Positions 7,334-16,393 of a stretch of 64,000 nucleotides of DNA are shown here, one piece after another. The stretch lies in NCBI RefSeq assembly GCF_026672275.1, contig NZ_JANQCD010000001.1, forward strand, positions 186,001-250,000, in the 5' to 3' direction. The translations under genes were made by a program, and so were the position numbers. Origin of the DNA: Marinifilum sp. D737 (lineage in GTDB: Bacteria > Bacteroidota > Bacteroidia > Bacteroidales > Marinifilaceae). Numbering within the stretch: the stretch's first letter is position 1; each line of letters opens with the position of its first letter. The notes beneath the pieces are model-generated. The model saw only the letters and a list, made by a program, of their open reading frames with translations. It made no database searches and had not been told where the DNA came from.

Positions 7334-8738
7334 AATGCTTTTTTTGTGCTTTTCTGGCAGCATCTCTGGCAATTTTTATGAACTCCAAATGGATGTATTC
7401 CTTTGGTGCCTGGGCAGGAGCTTTTAAAATGTTTCCTTTCGGGTCGATTAGTACATAGCTTGGAAAAGCTTTTACTTTGTACTTGTGAATTAGCTGGTGC
7501 TGATCGCCAATGGGTACAAATTTCCAGCTGTATTTGTTGGTTTTAGAGAACTCCAACCATTTTTTTACATCCCAATCGCAAACAATGCTTAAGAACTCAA
7601 TGTGCTGTCCGAATTGTTGTTTTAGTTTTTCAATCTCTTTAAAATCTTGCAAGCAAGGGTAAGATTGTGTATTGCAGAAGTTCAGGTACAGGTATTTTCC
7701 TTTGAAATCGGCCAACTGAACTCCGCCCAGGTTGAAATCGGGAGCAGGGTAGTTTTTCTGCAGGTGAGTAATTTTGGCAATGTAGTTGCGGCAAAGGTTT
7801 TTGTTGTAAGTGTTGTTCGATGCTTTGATGACATCCTTTAGAATCGAAAGTGTTTTTTCTTTTCCAATAAATTTTCGCGTATAGGAATCAAAAGTGGAGG
7901 TTGCAATGATCATATCCAGCAATTGAGCATTGTTATAGGCAGGATATTTTTGCATCAATTTCTTGAATTCGGTATATGTGTTTTCCGCTTTGAAAGCATT
8001 GCTTAATGCCAGGCTTTCTTTCTGTTTAAAATATCCGTTAAAAAAGTTCCCATATTGTTTTTTGTACAAACTCATATAGGCAGGATTGTTCTGTTGAATT
8101 TTCTGATTCTTGAAAAAATCATTCTCAATTTTCAGGAACGAGTTTGGGTTCGATAAGAACTCCAAAAATCCCAATCGATATCGAAAATATTCGGTAAAAA
8201 ACTCATTTTTTATGCTGCCAAACTCCTGTTTTAGCTGCTCTGAAAATTGAATTCCTGCAGATTTCTCTTTTTTTCTGTAAATCTTGTAAAAGTTCTGATT
8301 GATAAAGGAATCCATTTTGTCATCCAATGTGCGAATAATTCGGTTCAATTCGTTTGGTTCAGTGTTCGCAATCCCAATCATCAATTCATCGGCTTCGAAA
8401 AATGGATTTAATTTTTGCGCCGGTTTTAGTTCTTGTTTTGGAGGCAATCTTAGCTCATATTTTTTACCTGGCTCAACATACAAGAAAGCTTTGTATACTT
8501 CCAAAGGCAGGTAAATTAGTTGCGTTTTATCTACATCAAACTCTACAGAATATTCGCCATTTTCATCCACTTTAAAATCAGTAATTTTCTCACTCGTGTA
8601 GGTAAATGCATCGGTATGATACATGATACTGATTTTACTTCCTGAATATGATTTTGCGGTACCGGATAGAATCACTTTTTCAGCATTACCAACAAATGAC
8701 AATAGCGAGAATAAAGTAAGAAAAAAAAGATTTTTCAT
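7332..8738 (-). CDS. TlpA-like secreted thioredoxin-fold protein, atypical active site
   Basis: 468 residues. Signal peptide 1-19, an N-terminal beta-rich DUF4369-type region (about 20-115), a helical middle, then a thioredoxin fold from about 333 (APDFNLGGVQLADFKGKYLYLNF). The usual WCxxC is replaced by FCNTQSYPC: only Cys362 sits at a normal active-site position, with a displaced Cys355. The cis-Pro loop (AFPSYVLID, about 425) is kept. Ordinary members reduce disulfides in the periplasm; here a CX6C pair makes the standard chemistry doubtful. Transcribed alone, convergent with the OsmC gene. Confidence 0.75.
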   Translation of the reverse strand: MKNLFFLTLFSLLSFVGNAEKVILSGTAKSYSGSKISIMYHTDAFTYTSEKITDFKVDENGEYSVEFDVDKTQLIYLPLEVYKAFLYVEPGKKYELRLPPKQELKPAQKLNPFFEADELMIGIANTEPNELNRIIRTLDDKMDSFINQNFYKIYRKKEKSAGIQFSEQLKQEFGSIKNEFFTEYFRYRLGFLEFLSNPNSFLKIENDFFKNQKIQQNNPAYMSLYKKQYGNFFNGYFKQKESLALSNAFKAENTYTEFKKLMQKYPAYNNAQLLDMIIATSTFDSYTRKFIGKEKTLSILKDVIKASNNTYNKNLCRNYIAKITHLQKNYPAPDFNLGGVQLADFKGKYLYLNFCNTQSYPCLQDFKEIEKLKQQFGQHIEFLSIVCDWDVKKWLEFSKTNKYSWKFVPIGDQHQLIHKYKVKAFPSYVLIDPKGNILKAPAQAPKEYIHLEFIKIARDAARKAQKKH

Positions 8739-8835
8739 AGCTTATGTTTTAATATGCGAATCAAGGGGTGCACTTCTTTCCCGAACAATTATTAATGTCG
8801 TGTAAGACATTTATAATTTATTTCATGCATTCTTT

Positions 8836-8953
8836 TACCAAAATTTCGTCTCTCTGAGACTTATTTTTTTGAATTAATTTCAGAATCATGTTCCGTTAGG
8901 AACCAAAATTATGGTAGAAATTCAATTTGTACATGATAAAGTCCCTTCGGGAC
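8836..8953. repeat. three-hairpin intergenic repeat element (REP-like)
   Basis: In the 305-bp gap between two minus-strand genes are three short GC hairpins on an AT-rich backbone: gtctc-tct-gagac (8848-8860), gttcc-gtta-ggaac (8890-8903) and gtccc-ttc-gggac (8941-8953). accaaaatt (8837-8845) and aattatggt (8908-8916) form a near-complementary outer pair. I recall hairpins of this kind (cgtccc-ta-cgggac, tccgttagga) recurring in Bacteroidota intergenic DNA, but cannot check copy number here. No gene is seen between 8739 and 9043. Confidence 0.5.
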
Positions 8954-9043
8954 GATATTATACGACAGGTATTTTGTATTTATAAATGATATTATTTTAC
9001 AATTTAATCGTCTTTAAATGAAGTTGAATATTAAAAAAAAAGC

Positions 9044-10180
9044 TTATTTCAGAATTTTTAGGGCGATGTCAACATACTTTGGTATATCCATGGTAATCTG
9101 GCCTTGTTTAATTTCATCTTTTGCTTTACCAAAGCGAACCACAACTGCATTTTTTTCTGCAATTGCGTAAATGTATTGTCCACGATGACCACGCATGTAA
9201 GGAATGTTCATGTTTTTGTATGGAAGAACCCAATATTGATATCCATAGAAATCAAGTTTCGCTGTTTTTTCTTCATTCAATAAGTAATCTGCTGCAACAG
9301 TTGCATCAGCAATATATTGTTCTGATACCAATTGTTTGCCATTCCATGAGCCTTTGTTCAATACCAATTGGCCAAAACGTGCTGCATCGCGAGCATTGGT
9401 GTTAAAACAGCAGAACGATTTTTCGTCGCCATCTTTTTTATCCAAACTCCAAAGTGCGGTATTTACCGCGTGCATAGGTTTCCAAAGGGTACGTTCTGCA
9501 TATTTCGAAATGGTTTCGCCCGTTGCTTCTTCCACAATAAAAGACAATAGTTGTGTGTTTCCACTTTGGTATCTGAAACGAACTCCGGGTTTCTCAATTA
9601 ATTCCTGATCGGAACAAACTTGTCGCAGCTTTTTGCCATAATAGGCTTTCGTGGTAATGGATGTTGGGCTGCTGTACGCTTCGTCCCAATCTAAACCTGA
9701 ACTCATGGTAAGCAAATTCTTAATCGTTACCTTACCTCGTTCATCATTGGCAAATTCTTCCAAATAATTTCCAATTGGCTCATCTACCGATTTAATTTTG
9801 CCTTCGTCAATTGCGATACCAATCAAAAGGCTTACGATACTTTTTGTAGCAGAAAAAATATTGGAATGAGAATCTGCATCATAGCCATCCCAATATTCTT
9901 CGTACAATACTTTTCCGTCTTGTATGATTAAATAAGCAACTGTTTCATGATCTTCCAGATATTCACGATCTGAAGTTTCCAATTCATATTTGTTGTATGA
10001 ATCTGATTCTTTCCACTCTCTGCCATCGGCAACATTAACTTCTGTATTTTTGAAAATCTTATAATCATCGATATTGGCATACCAGTAAATAAGACTCGTT
10101 CGTAAATAATTAGGAGCTATAAGCATCCAAAGTGCCGTTAGTAAAGCTAGAATTAAAACAGTTTTGCTTATTCTTGACAT
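9044..10180 (-). CDS. serine hydrolase of the beta-lactamase/PBP4*-like family
   Basis: 378 residues. An N-terminal membrane anchor or uncleaved signal (about 7-24) precedes a class C beta-lactamase-related domain: S110-A-T-K113 (nucleophile and general base in SxxK), Y204-Q-S-G-N as the YxN element, and a late HRGQY turn in place of KTG. This family covers esterases, D-peptidases and amidases; the substrate cannot be told. It is the last gene of a minus-strand run, starting 3 bp behind coaD, so it is co-transcribed with it. Confidence 0.85.
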   Translation of the reverse strand: MSRISKTVLILALLTALWMLIAPNYLRTSLIYWYANIDDYKIFKNTEVNVADGREWKESDSYNKYELETSDREYLEDHETVAYLIIQDGKVLYEEYWDGYDADSHSNIFSATKSIVSLLIGIAIDEGKIKSVDEPIGNYLEEFANDERGKVTIKNLLTMSSGLDWDEAYSSPTSITTKAYYGKKLRQVCSDQELIEKPGVRFRYQSGNTQLLSFIVEEATGETISKYAERTLWKPMHAVNTALWSLDKKDGDEKSFCCFNTNARDAARFGQLVLNKGSWNGKQLVSEQYIADATVAADYLLNEEKTAKLDFYGYQYWVLPYKNMNIPYMRGHRGQYIYAIAEKNAVVVRFGKAKDEIKQGQITMDIPKYVDIALKILK

Positions 10181-10183
10181 GGT

Positions 10184-10663
10184 TTATGGATTTAGTTTGT
10201 ATGCATCAGGATCTGTTACTTCAGGTAAAAATTGTGAAGCATCACCACCATGGCGAATGATATCGCGAACAATGGTTGAGGTAATCATGGTATGCTCGGG
10301 TGTGGTTAAAAGAAAGATTGATTCTAACTCGAAAACCATTTTTTTATTGATTTGAGCAATTGCACGTTCGTACTCAAAGTCGGCAGCGGTTCTCAAACCT
10401 CTTAAAATAAAGTGTGCATTTTTCGATTTACAATACTCAACGGTAAGTCCTTCGAAAGTTTCTACCTCAATTTTCGGATTGTTTTGAAAAGCTTCTTTAA
10501 TCCACTGAATGCGTTTATCAATTGGGAAAAACTGTCTCTTTTCAGAGTTATATCCTATTGCAATAATAATTTTATCGAATAGAGGTAAAGCCCGGGTCAC
10601 AATAGATTCGTGTCCGATGGTAAAAGGATCGAATGATCCGGGAAAAATAGCAATGCGTTCCAT
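10184..10663 (-). CDS. coaD: phosphopantetheine adenylyltransferase
   Basis: 159 residues, the normal CoaD length. It transfers AMP from ATP to 4'-phosphopantetheine, the penultimate step of CoA synthesis. The nucleotidyltransferase signature GSFDPFTIGHESIV (residues 9-22, with TxGH) and the C-terminal STIVRDIIRHGGD are plain. It lies between the metal-receptor gene (31 bp upstream) and the serine hydrolase (3 bp downstream). Confidence 0.97.
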   Translation of the reverse strand: MERIAIFPGSFDPFTIGHESIVTRALPLFDKIIIAIGYNSEKRQFFPIDKRIQWIKEAFQNNPKIEVETFEGLTVEYCKSKNAHFILRGLRTAADFEYERAIAQINKKMVFELESIFLLTTPEHTMITSTIVRDIIRHGGDASQFLPEVTDPDAYKLNP

Positions 10664-10694
10664 TTAGTTGTAATTTTTAAAGCAAAAATAGACA

Positions 10695-11498
10695 TTATTC
10701 TGCTTTAATTTTTTTAATCAAGTTTATAAAATAATCTGCTGCTTGCAGCATGTGCGATTCGTACCATGAGAACATCTCTCCATCTGCCAATTCAATTTTA
10801 GCATTGGGAAGAATGTCTCTAATTTCTTTGATGTTGGCTTCCTCGAATGGATATGGCTCAGAAGACAGCAGTACCAATTCAGGATTTAGTTCCTTTATCT
10901 CTTCTGCTGTCAGGTTTGGATATCTTTCTTGTGGATCGGGTAGAATGTTTACAAATCCACACATTTCCAACATCGAATTAATGAAGGAGTTTTTGCCAAC
11001 TGTCATGAAAGGATTTCTCCAAATCAGGTACAATACTTTTATGGGTTTAGTGCTTTTAGGAATTTTAGCAAAAGCAGCTCGTATCTTATTTGTGATTTCG
11101 AAAGCCTTAGGCTCTGTACCCGTTATCTTTCCTGTGTTTAAAATATTTTGAAGAGCGTCCTCGTAATTTCGAACTTTGCTTACAAACACCGTAAAATCTT
11201 CCATTAGGGCCTCAACCTGTGCTTTGTTGTTTTCCTCTTCGTTAACCAGAATCAAATCAGGATTCAAAAGGTTGATTTTATCGACATACAAGTTTTTAGG
11301 ACCTCCGATATTGGGCAGTTTTTCAATCTTTCCTTTGGGATATCTACAAAACTTGGTACGTGAAATTACTTTACCTTCCAATCCCAAATCGAATAAAAAT
11401 TCGGTTGTTGATGGAACTGCAGGAATGATTCTTTGGGGTGGAAAGGGAATGTTTACCTCTCGACCCAAATCATCGGTAACTTTAATAAAATCAGCCAT
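10695..11498 (-). CDS. BtuF/TroA-like helical-backbone metal receptor without signal peptide
   Basis: 267 residues of the type III periplasmic binding fold: PQRIIPAVPSTTEFLFDLG, then LNPDLILVNEEENN, a long backbone helix (about 115-150) and a second lobe ending with NPELVLLSSEPYPF. Relatives bind cobalamin, haem or siderophores for ABC importers, but this copy begins MADFIKVTDD with no signal peptide or lipobox, so it looks cytoplasmic. Its ATG overlaps the stop of the SLC12-like transporter by one base (TAATG), implying translational coupling. No ABC importer genes are nearby. Confidence 0.8.
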   Translation of the reverse strand: MADFIKVTDDLGREVNIPFPPQRIIPAVPSTTEFLFDLGLEGKVISRTKFCRYPKGKIEKLPNIGGPKNLYVDKINLLNPDLILVNEEENNKAQVEALMEDFTVFVSKVRNYEDALQNILNTGKITGTEPKAFEITNKIRAAFAKIPKSTKPIKVLYLIWRNPFMTVGKNSFINSMLEMCGFVNILPDPQERYPNLTAEEIKELNPELVLLSSEPYPFEEANIKEIRDILPNAKIELADGEMFSWYESHMLQAADYFINLIKKIKAE

Positions 11499-13720
11499 TA
11501 TTTAATCTTAATTTCTTTGTAAGAACTCACAAAAAGTATGTTACCCATATCTTCAAAGCCAGTAAACAAATCAACACCTTCTTCAACTACTTCTTCATGG
11601 TTAAATCCAAGAATACTTAAATCAGCATCCATCGATTTCGACATGATTACCTGTTTCTTGTTGGCGTAATTTGCATTAATCAACTGAATATTGCTTGGAG
11701 ATATTGGTAATCGACCAGATTTGATTAAAGCCAATAGTTTTTCTTTCTGGCTTTCCAGCTGGTCACCAGGATAGATTGCAAAAATCTTAATGGTTCCTTT
11801 CTTCCAATCAGGATGTCCTTGAATGATATAGGCCAAAAGAATCATCAAGTTTGCATTTTCCAAATCGTTGGCGCCAATCCAAACATGAATTTCTTTCTGA
11901 TATCCAAATCCTTTATAGGATGTATTCAAAATACAAACATCGAAATGGGTAGATTCAAGCAGTTTGTAATTGTCAATCACATAATTCAACCTTTCCGGTT
12001 CGGTTCTCGAGAATTCGAAAAGTATGGTGTTGTAACCGTGTCCGGATATTCCTGATAACTGCATTACCTGGGCAATTGCTGAAGTCATGGATGGAGAAAT
12101 AATTGTATCGAGATAAACCCGGTTTTTACTTCCCGAAGCCAGGTTAATCAACTTGTTCATTACCTGTTTCGATTCTTCATTGGTTTTCTCGTTTAAGAAT
12201 CCTTCCAGGAAATGAATATAGGTTCCAAAACCATATTTGTAGGAAATCCACCTTAATAAATCGAATGCTGATCTGCGCTTGAATGAATCTTGAGAAATAC
12301 AAATGGCAAATGGTCTCCAACTTAACTCACGATCCCCTTTTTCGGCACGTTGAGCAAAAATTTGCAGGTGACGACTCAACTGGAAAACTACTCCACGGAA
12401 AAGTTTTGCCAAACCTCTGTGCTCTTTAGTTGTTACATTAATTCCATAGTAAATCCCACCCATTATCATTAATGACAAGATGGCATAAGTCATATTCATT
12501 TGAAACATGATCCAAACCGAAAGAACTGCTCCCATTAGAGATAAATACCACTTGGAACGGAAGGTTGGACGGTATGAAGGATCGGCTGCAAAATGCTCAA
12601 GGAAGGAGATGATACAAATGGCACCATAGGTTACCATGAAGAACATGGAAATAATTTGAGCTACAAAATCAACATCGCCAATAAATACAAAAACGAATGC
12701 GATGGCAATGGAAATCACCGATGCATTAATGGGTTCGTTGTTTTTCTTACTTTCTGATTTTAACCATTTGTTCAATCCTTTTTGAGGGAAAATATCGTCT
12801 AAACCAATTGCCTGTAATGTTCTTGGCGCAACCATAATTGAACCCAATGCTGAAGATAAGGAAGCTGCAGCTAATCCAATTGGAATAATTGGACCCCAAA
12901 TGGCAATTTTTCTCATGATTAACTGATCGCTAGCCAAGTCTTCAGGACTGGCAGATACGGTAAATTTATAAGCTGCCCAAATGTATATTAACAATCCTCC
13001 GACGGTCGCCCAAATGGTTCCTCTAGGTATCGATTTTCTAGGATTTTTTAAATCTCCGGAAAGACCTAAGCCAGCTGCCAAACCTGTAAAGGCAGGAAAA
13101 ACAATGGTGAATACATAGAAGAAGCTCTTTGGATTTTCAACAGTAGCATCCAAAACCATTTCTGTTGGTGCATTTTCTGGAGTTCCGATAAAGAACATGA
13201 CCAATGAAAGACCTAAAGTTGCTACCACAACATACAAAGCTTTCATTCCCATGTTTGCTCCGCGGTAGAGAAATAAACCAGCCAAAAGGGTCATGGTGGG
13301 AATACTAATGGCTCTTTTATCGTAAATTAAAATGCCATAATTGTCGGCGAGCCATTGAATTGCAGGGTCAAAAGCTTCGGCAAATGCAATCACATAAAAG
13401 GCCACCGAAATTGCCTGCGAAAGATAGAGAGTAATTCCAATTGCGGCACCAATGTTTAATCCAAACGATCGGGAAATGATGTAGTAGGCTCCACCCCCTA
13501 ATACTTTTTGGTTGGTTGCAATCTCAGCAACTGCCATTGCTGTAGGAATGGTAATTAAATGACCTAAAATAATGATTCCAATTACTCCAATAAATCCAAC
13601 ATTACCAACAGCCCAACCGAAACGAAGGAACAAAATTGCTCCTAAAATGGTTGAGATGGCAGTTAGGAAAACTGGCATGGTGCCAAAATTGGCTTTGTTT
13701 TTCAGTAAATTATCGGGCAT
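11498..13720 (-). CDS. SLC12-like cation-chloride/amino-acid permease
   Basis: 740 residues. About twelve membrane segments cover residues 12-440, beginning with MPVFLTAISTILGAILFLRF and GWAVGNVG, the hallmark opening of the Na-K-Cl cotransporter branch of the APC superfamily. GGGAYYIISRSFG on the second half of TM3 is also typical. A soluble C-terminal domain of about 280 residues resembles the regulatory tail of that family. It likely moves ions across the inner membrane; the ion set cannot be read. First gene of the run with the metal receptor, coaD and serine hydrolase. Confidence 0.85.
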   Translation of the reverse strand: MPDNLLKNKANFGTMPVFLTAISTILGAILFLRFGWAVGNVGFIGVIGIIILGHLITIPTAMAVAEIATNQKVLGGGAYYIISRSFGLNIGAAIGITLYLSQAISVAFYVIAFAEAFDPAIQWLADNYGILIYDKRAISIPTMTLLAGLFLYRGANMGMKALYVVVATLGLSLVMFFIGTPENAPTEMVLDATVENPKSFFYVFTIVFPAFTGLAAGLGLSGDLKNPRKSIPRGTIWATVGGLLIYIWAAYKFTVSASPEDLASDQLIMRKIAIWGPIIPIGLAAASLSSALGSIMVAPRTLQAIGLDDIFPQKGLNKWLKSESKKNNEPINASVISIAIAFVFVFIGDVDFVAQIISMFFMVTYGAICIISFLEHFAADPSYRPTFRSKWYLSLMGAVLSVWIMFQMNMTYAILSLMIMGGIYYGINVTTKEHRGLAKLFRGVVFQLSRHLQIFAQRAEKGDRELSWRPFAICISQDSFKRRSAFDLLRWISYKYGFGTYIHFLEGFLNEKTNEESKQVMNKLINLASGSKNRVYLDTIISPSMTSAIAQVMQLSGISGHGYNTILFEFSRTEPERLNYVIDNYKLLESTHFDVCILNTSYKGFGYQKEIHVWIGANDLENANLMILLAYIIQGHPDWKKGTIKIFAIYPGDQLESQKEKLLALIKSGRLPISPSNIQLINANYANKKQVIMSKSMDADLSILGFNHEEVVEEGVDLFTGFEDMGNILFVSSYKEIKIK

Positions 13721-13786
13721 AGTTAAATTTCTTTAGTCTCTTTTATCAAAGTGCTAAATATAGTTAATCGAAATTGATAATGAATA

Positions 13787-14914
13787 CTACAGGTTTGAAA
13801 GATGTGATGAGACTTGTGATTTTAACAATTCTATGTTCTTATTATTTTGGTGATATATGATTTTACCATCCTTATCAAGTAAGAATGCATTAAATCCTCT
13901 ATCCAGATATCGCACCACTTCAATGTTTTGGTTCAAGCTTCCAATTTCAATGCAATTCAATTCAGGTCTTGGCTCAGGATGCCAAGCTCTGGTGTCTGTG
14001 GTTCCCGGAATCCTTACCCTGGCATATGATGAGTATCTTATGATGTTAACGACTTCCAGGGATGGAAAAGAACTTGTAATATCTTTGATCCCATCATAAT
14101 ATTCTTGAGCTCGATCAGGAAACCAGCATCTCCAAATGTATAGCAATATAGGTTTTCCTTTATGTTGAGAGAGCTGATATTCTTTGCCATCTAGAGTTTT
14201 TGACTTGATTTCAGGAAACTGTCCTTTATTTTGAAGCGTTTCAATAATATTAACCCTCTTTTGCAAATTGTTAACGTATAAACCATTTGGATTGGCCAGT
14301 TTTAAGGTTTTCAATTGCTCTTTTACATACTCCAGGCTACGTTTTGCAGCAAAATATTCTTCGTAAATCAGATAAGCAACAACTGGGGAAGATGCATATT
14401 TGTAAAAATATTCGTCTTTGAATTTGTTTAATCTTGCATATTCCTTCATGAATTGATTTTTTTTAACCGAATCGGATTGTATTTCCGGAATTTCCAGGTT
14501 TTCAGCGATTTTTAATTTTTGCTTGTTGTTTTCGGCTAGTTTTGCTTGAAAATCTTCATATCTGTCTTGGGCAGGAGATCCTTTTAATTTGCCAATCAGA
14601 AATTTGTGGTTCATATCCTTTTTGTGAACAAACAGGCTCATTTTCGTTGGAGACAGAAATACTTTTCCAGCTCTTCGCCCAGCAAGTTTGAATTCGGCAA
14701 TAAATGCTTGTTCACATGGTGATTCAAATTTAAATTCTCCGTTAGTGGTTTTAACAGAATCAATTAATTCTTTTGTTTCGCCATCATACTTGTACAGGTA
14801 AATGTATTCTTCCTGAAGTCCACCAATCATACCTTGCAGGGTAAAGGATTTCTGTGCACTGGCAGGGATTATTGAAATCAATGCAAATAGAAAAAGCCAA
14901 AATACTTTAGTCAT
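13787..14914 (-). CDS. TlpA-like secreted protein lacking both catalytic cysteines
   Basis: 375 residues. Signal peptide 1-20 (cleavage ASA-QKS), an N-terminal DUF4369-type beta region, a helical linker and a thioredoxin fold from about 233. Where active members have WxxWCPPCRAE, this has WRCWFPDRAQE (261-271): both active-site cysteines are gone and a lone Cys263 sits elsewhere. A redox role is therefore unlikely; binding or structural roles are possible. It is separated from the SLC12-like gene by 66 bp. Confidence 0.75.
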   Translation of the reverse strand: MTKVFWLFLFALISIIPASAQKSFTLQGMIGGLQEEYIYLYKYDGETKELIDSVKTTNGEFKFESPCEQAFIAEFKLAGRRAGKVFLSPTKMSLFVHKKDMNHKFLIGKLKGSPAQDRYEDFQAKLAENNKQKLKIAENLEIPEIQSDSVKKNQFMKEYARLNKFKDEYFYKYASSPVVAYLIYEEYFAAKRSLEYVKEQLKTLKLANPNGLYVNNLQKRVNIIETLQNKGQFPEIKSKTLDGKEYQLSQHKGKPILLYIWRCWFPDRAQEYYDGIKDITSSFPSLEVVNIIRYSSYARVRIPGTTDTRAWHPEPRPELNCIEIGSLNQNIEVVRYLDRGFNAFLLDKDGKIIYHQNNKNIELLKSQVSSHLSNL

Positions 14915-15057
14915 TGTATATGTGTTTAGGTGTTAATTTAAAAATTAAAGATAACAATAATCAGTTGTAATCATAAGCATTGACAAACGATTAAAGTTGA
15001 AATTGCATGATAGTATTCGTAAATTATAATGGTGACTTATAAGCTAAAATCGAAATC

Positions 15058-16185
15058 ATGAAGAAAGTAACTGTATTAGGAGCCGGCTTGGTTGGGAAAC
15101 TAATAGCAATTGATTTAAGCGAATCTTTTGCTGTAACCGCAATTGATCATGATGCAAATGCATTGGAACAATTGGCAAGGCATTCAAAAATTAAAACCAA
15201 GAAAGCCAATTTGTCTATTGAAGGCACTGTTCGGAAGTTAGTTGCTGATTCGGATTTGGTAGTTGGGGCTGTACCCGGAAGTATGGGCTTTAATGTAGTT
15301 CGGGAAGTAATTGAAGCTGGAAAAAACATGGTAGATATTTCCTTTTTTCCTGAAGATGGTTTCGAATTGGATGATCTTGCCAAAAATAATAACTGCTGTA
15401 TTGTTACGGATTGTGGTGTTGCCCCTGGAATGGGTAATTTGATTTTAGGATACCATAATGAAAAGATGAAGGTGCAAAGTTTTAAATGTCTTGTTGGTGG
15501 CTTGCCTTTCAAAAGAGAGTGGCCATGGGAGTATCGGGCAGTTTTCTCTCCAATTGATGTGATTGAGGAATATACAAGGCCTGCCAGATATGTTCAAAAT
15601 GGTGATATTGTTATTCGGGAGGCATTGTCGGATCCGGAATTGATCTACTTTGAAAATATTGGAACGCTTGAGGCATGGAATTCTGATGGATTGCGAAGTC
15701 TGATTAAAACCATGAATGTTCCCAATATGATTGAAAAAACCTTGCGCTATCCTGGAACCATTGAGTACTTGAGGGTATTGAGGGATACAGGTTATTTTTC
15801 TCATGAGAAGATTAATATTGATGGTGTGAAAATCAAGCCAATTGATTTGACTTCAAAATTGTTATTCTCGAAATGGAAGTTGAAGCCGGGAGAGAGAGAG
15901 TTTACGGTGATGCGGGTAGAGGTAAATGGTTTACAGAATGGATTAAACAAAAGCCTTGTATACGATTTGTTCGATGAGTTTGATGAAGAAAAAGGATTTA
16001 CATCTATGGCGCGGACTACAGGATATGCCTGTACCGCAGTTGCCAATATTTTGCTGAAAGGCAAATACTCTCGTAAGGGTATCAATCCGCCAGAGTTTCT
16101 AGGGAAAGATTCTGATTGCTTTCATTTTGTATTTGAGTACTTGAAAGAAAGAGGAGTTGTTTACAAAGTAAATATGAATAAATGA
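15058..16185 (+). CDS. saccharopine dehydrogenase-like NAD(P)-binding protein
   Basis: 375 residues. N-terminal Rossmann fold with VLGAGLVGKLIA (residues 5-16) and an acidic end of strand 2 (AIDHD), then the saccharopine dehydrogenase C-terminal domain (DCGVAPGMGN, GLPFKREWPWEYRAVFSP). Members reduce or oxidise imine-linked amino acids such as saccharopine in lysine metabolism; related proteins act on carboxynorspermidine. The substrate is not evident, and no lysine-pathway genes flank it. Single gene on the plus strand with a divergent 143-bp leader; convergent with hydF across a 21-bp-period array. Confidence 0.85.
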   Translation: MKKVTVLGAGLVGKLIAIDLSESFAVTAIDHDANALEQLARHSKIKTKKANLSIEGTVRKLVADSDLVVGAVPGSMGFNVVREVIEAGKNMVDISFFPEDGFELDDLAKNNNCCIVTDCGVAPGMGNLILGYHNEKMKVQSFKCLVGGLPFKREWPWEYRAVFSPIDVIEEYTRPARYVQNGDIVIREALSDPELIYFENIGTLEAWNSDGLRSLIKTMNVPNMIEKTLRYPGTIEYLRVLRDTGYFSHEKINIDGVKIKPIDLTSKLLFSKWKLKPGEREFTVMRVEVNGLQNGLNKSLVYDLFDEFDEEKGFTSMARTTGYACTAVANILLKGKYSRKGINPPEFLGKDSDCFHFVFEYLKERGVVYKVNMNK

Positions 16186-16191
16186 GCTGAA

Positions 16192-16380
16192 CTCATTTAA
16201 AATTCAAGTTTTAATGTTTTTAGTTGAACTTTCAACATCGAAACTTCATGTTTCAACATTAAAACATCAGTTATCAATATTGAAACCTCAAAAAATAATG
16301 TTAAAACCTCAGCTTTTAACGCTGAAACATCATGTTAACAAGTAGAAAGCTTAACTTTTAATATTAAAATTTGATGTTGA
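16192..16380. repeat. degenerate 21-bp-period array (array A2), nine units
   Basis: Bases 16192-16380 split into nine consecutive 21-bp units in exact register (starts 16192, 16213, 16234, 16255, 16276, 16297, 16318, 16339, 16360). Typical units start aacattgaaacc and end tcagtttt. Positions 13-15 are TCA or TGA in eight of nine units (TTA once). A 7-bp hairpin (16180-16198) borders it. It fills the gap between the convergent genes ending at 16185 and 16394. AT-rich, non-coding. Confidence 0.8.
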
Positions 16381-16393
16381 AACGGTTCAAATA

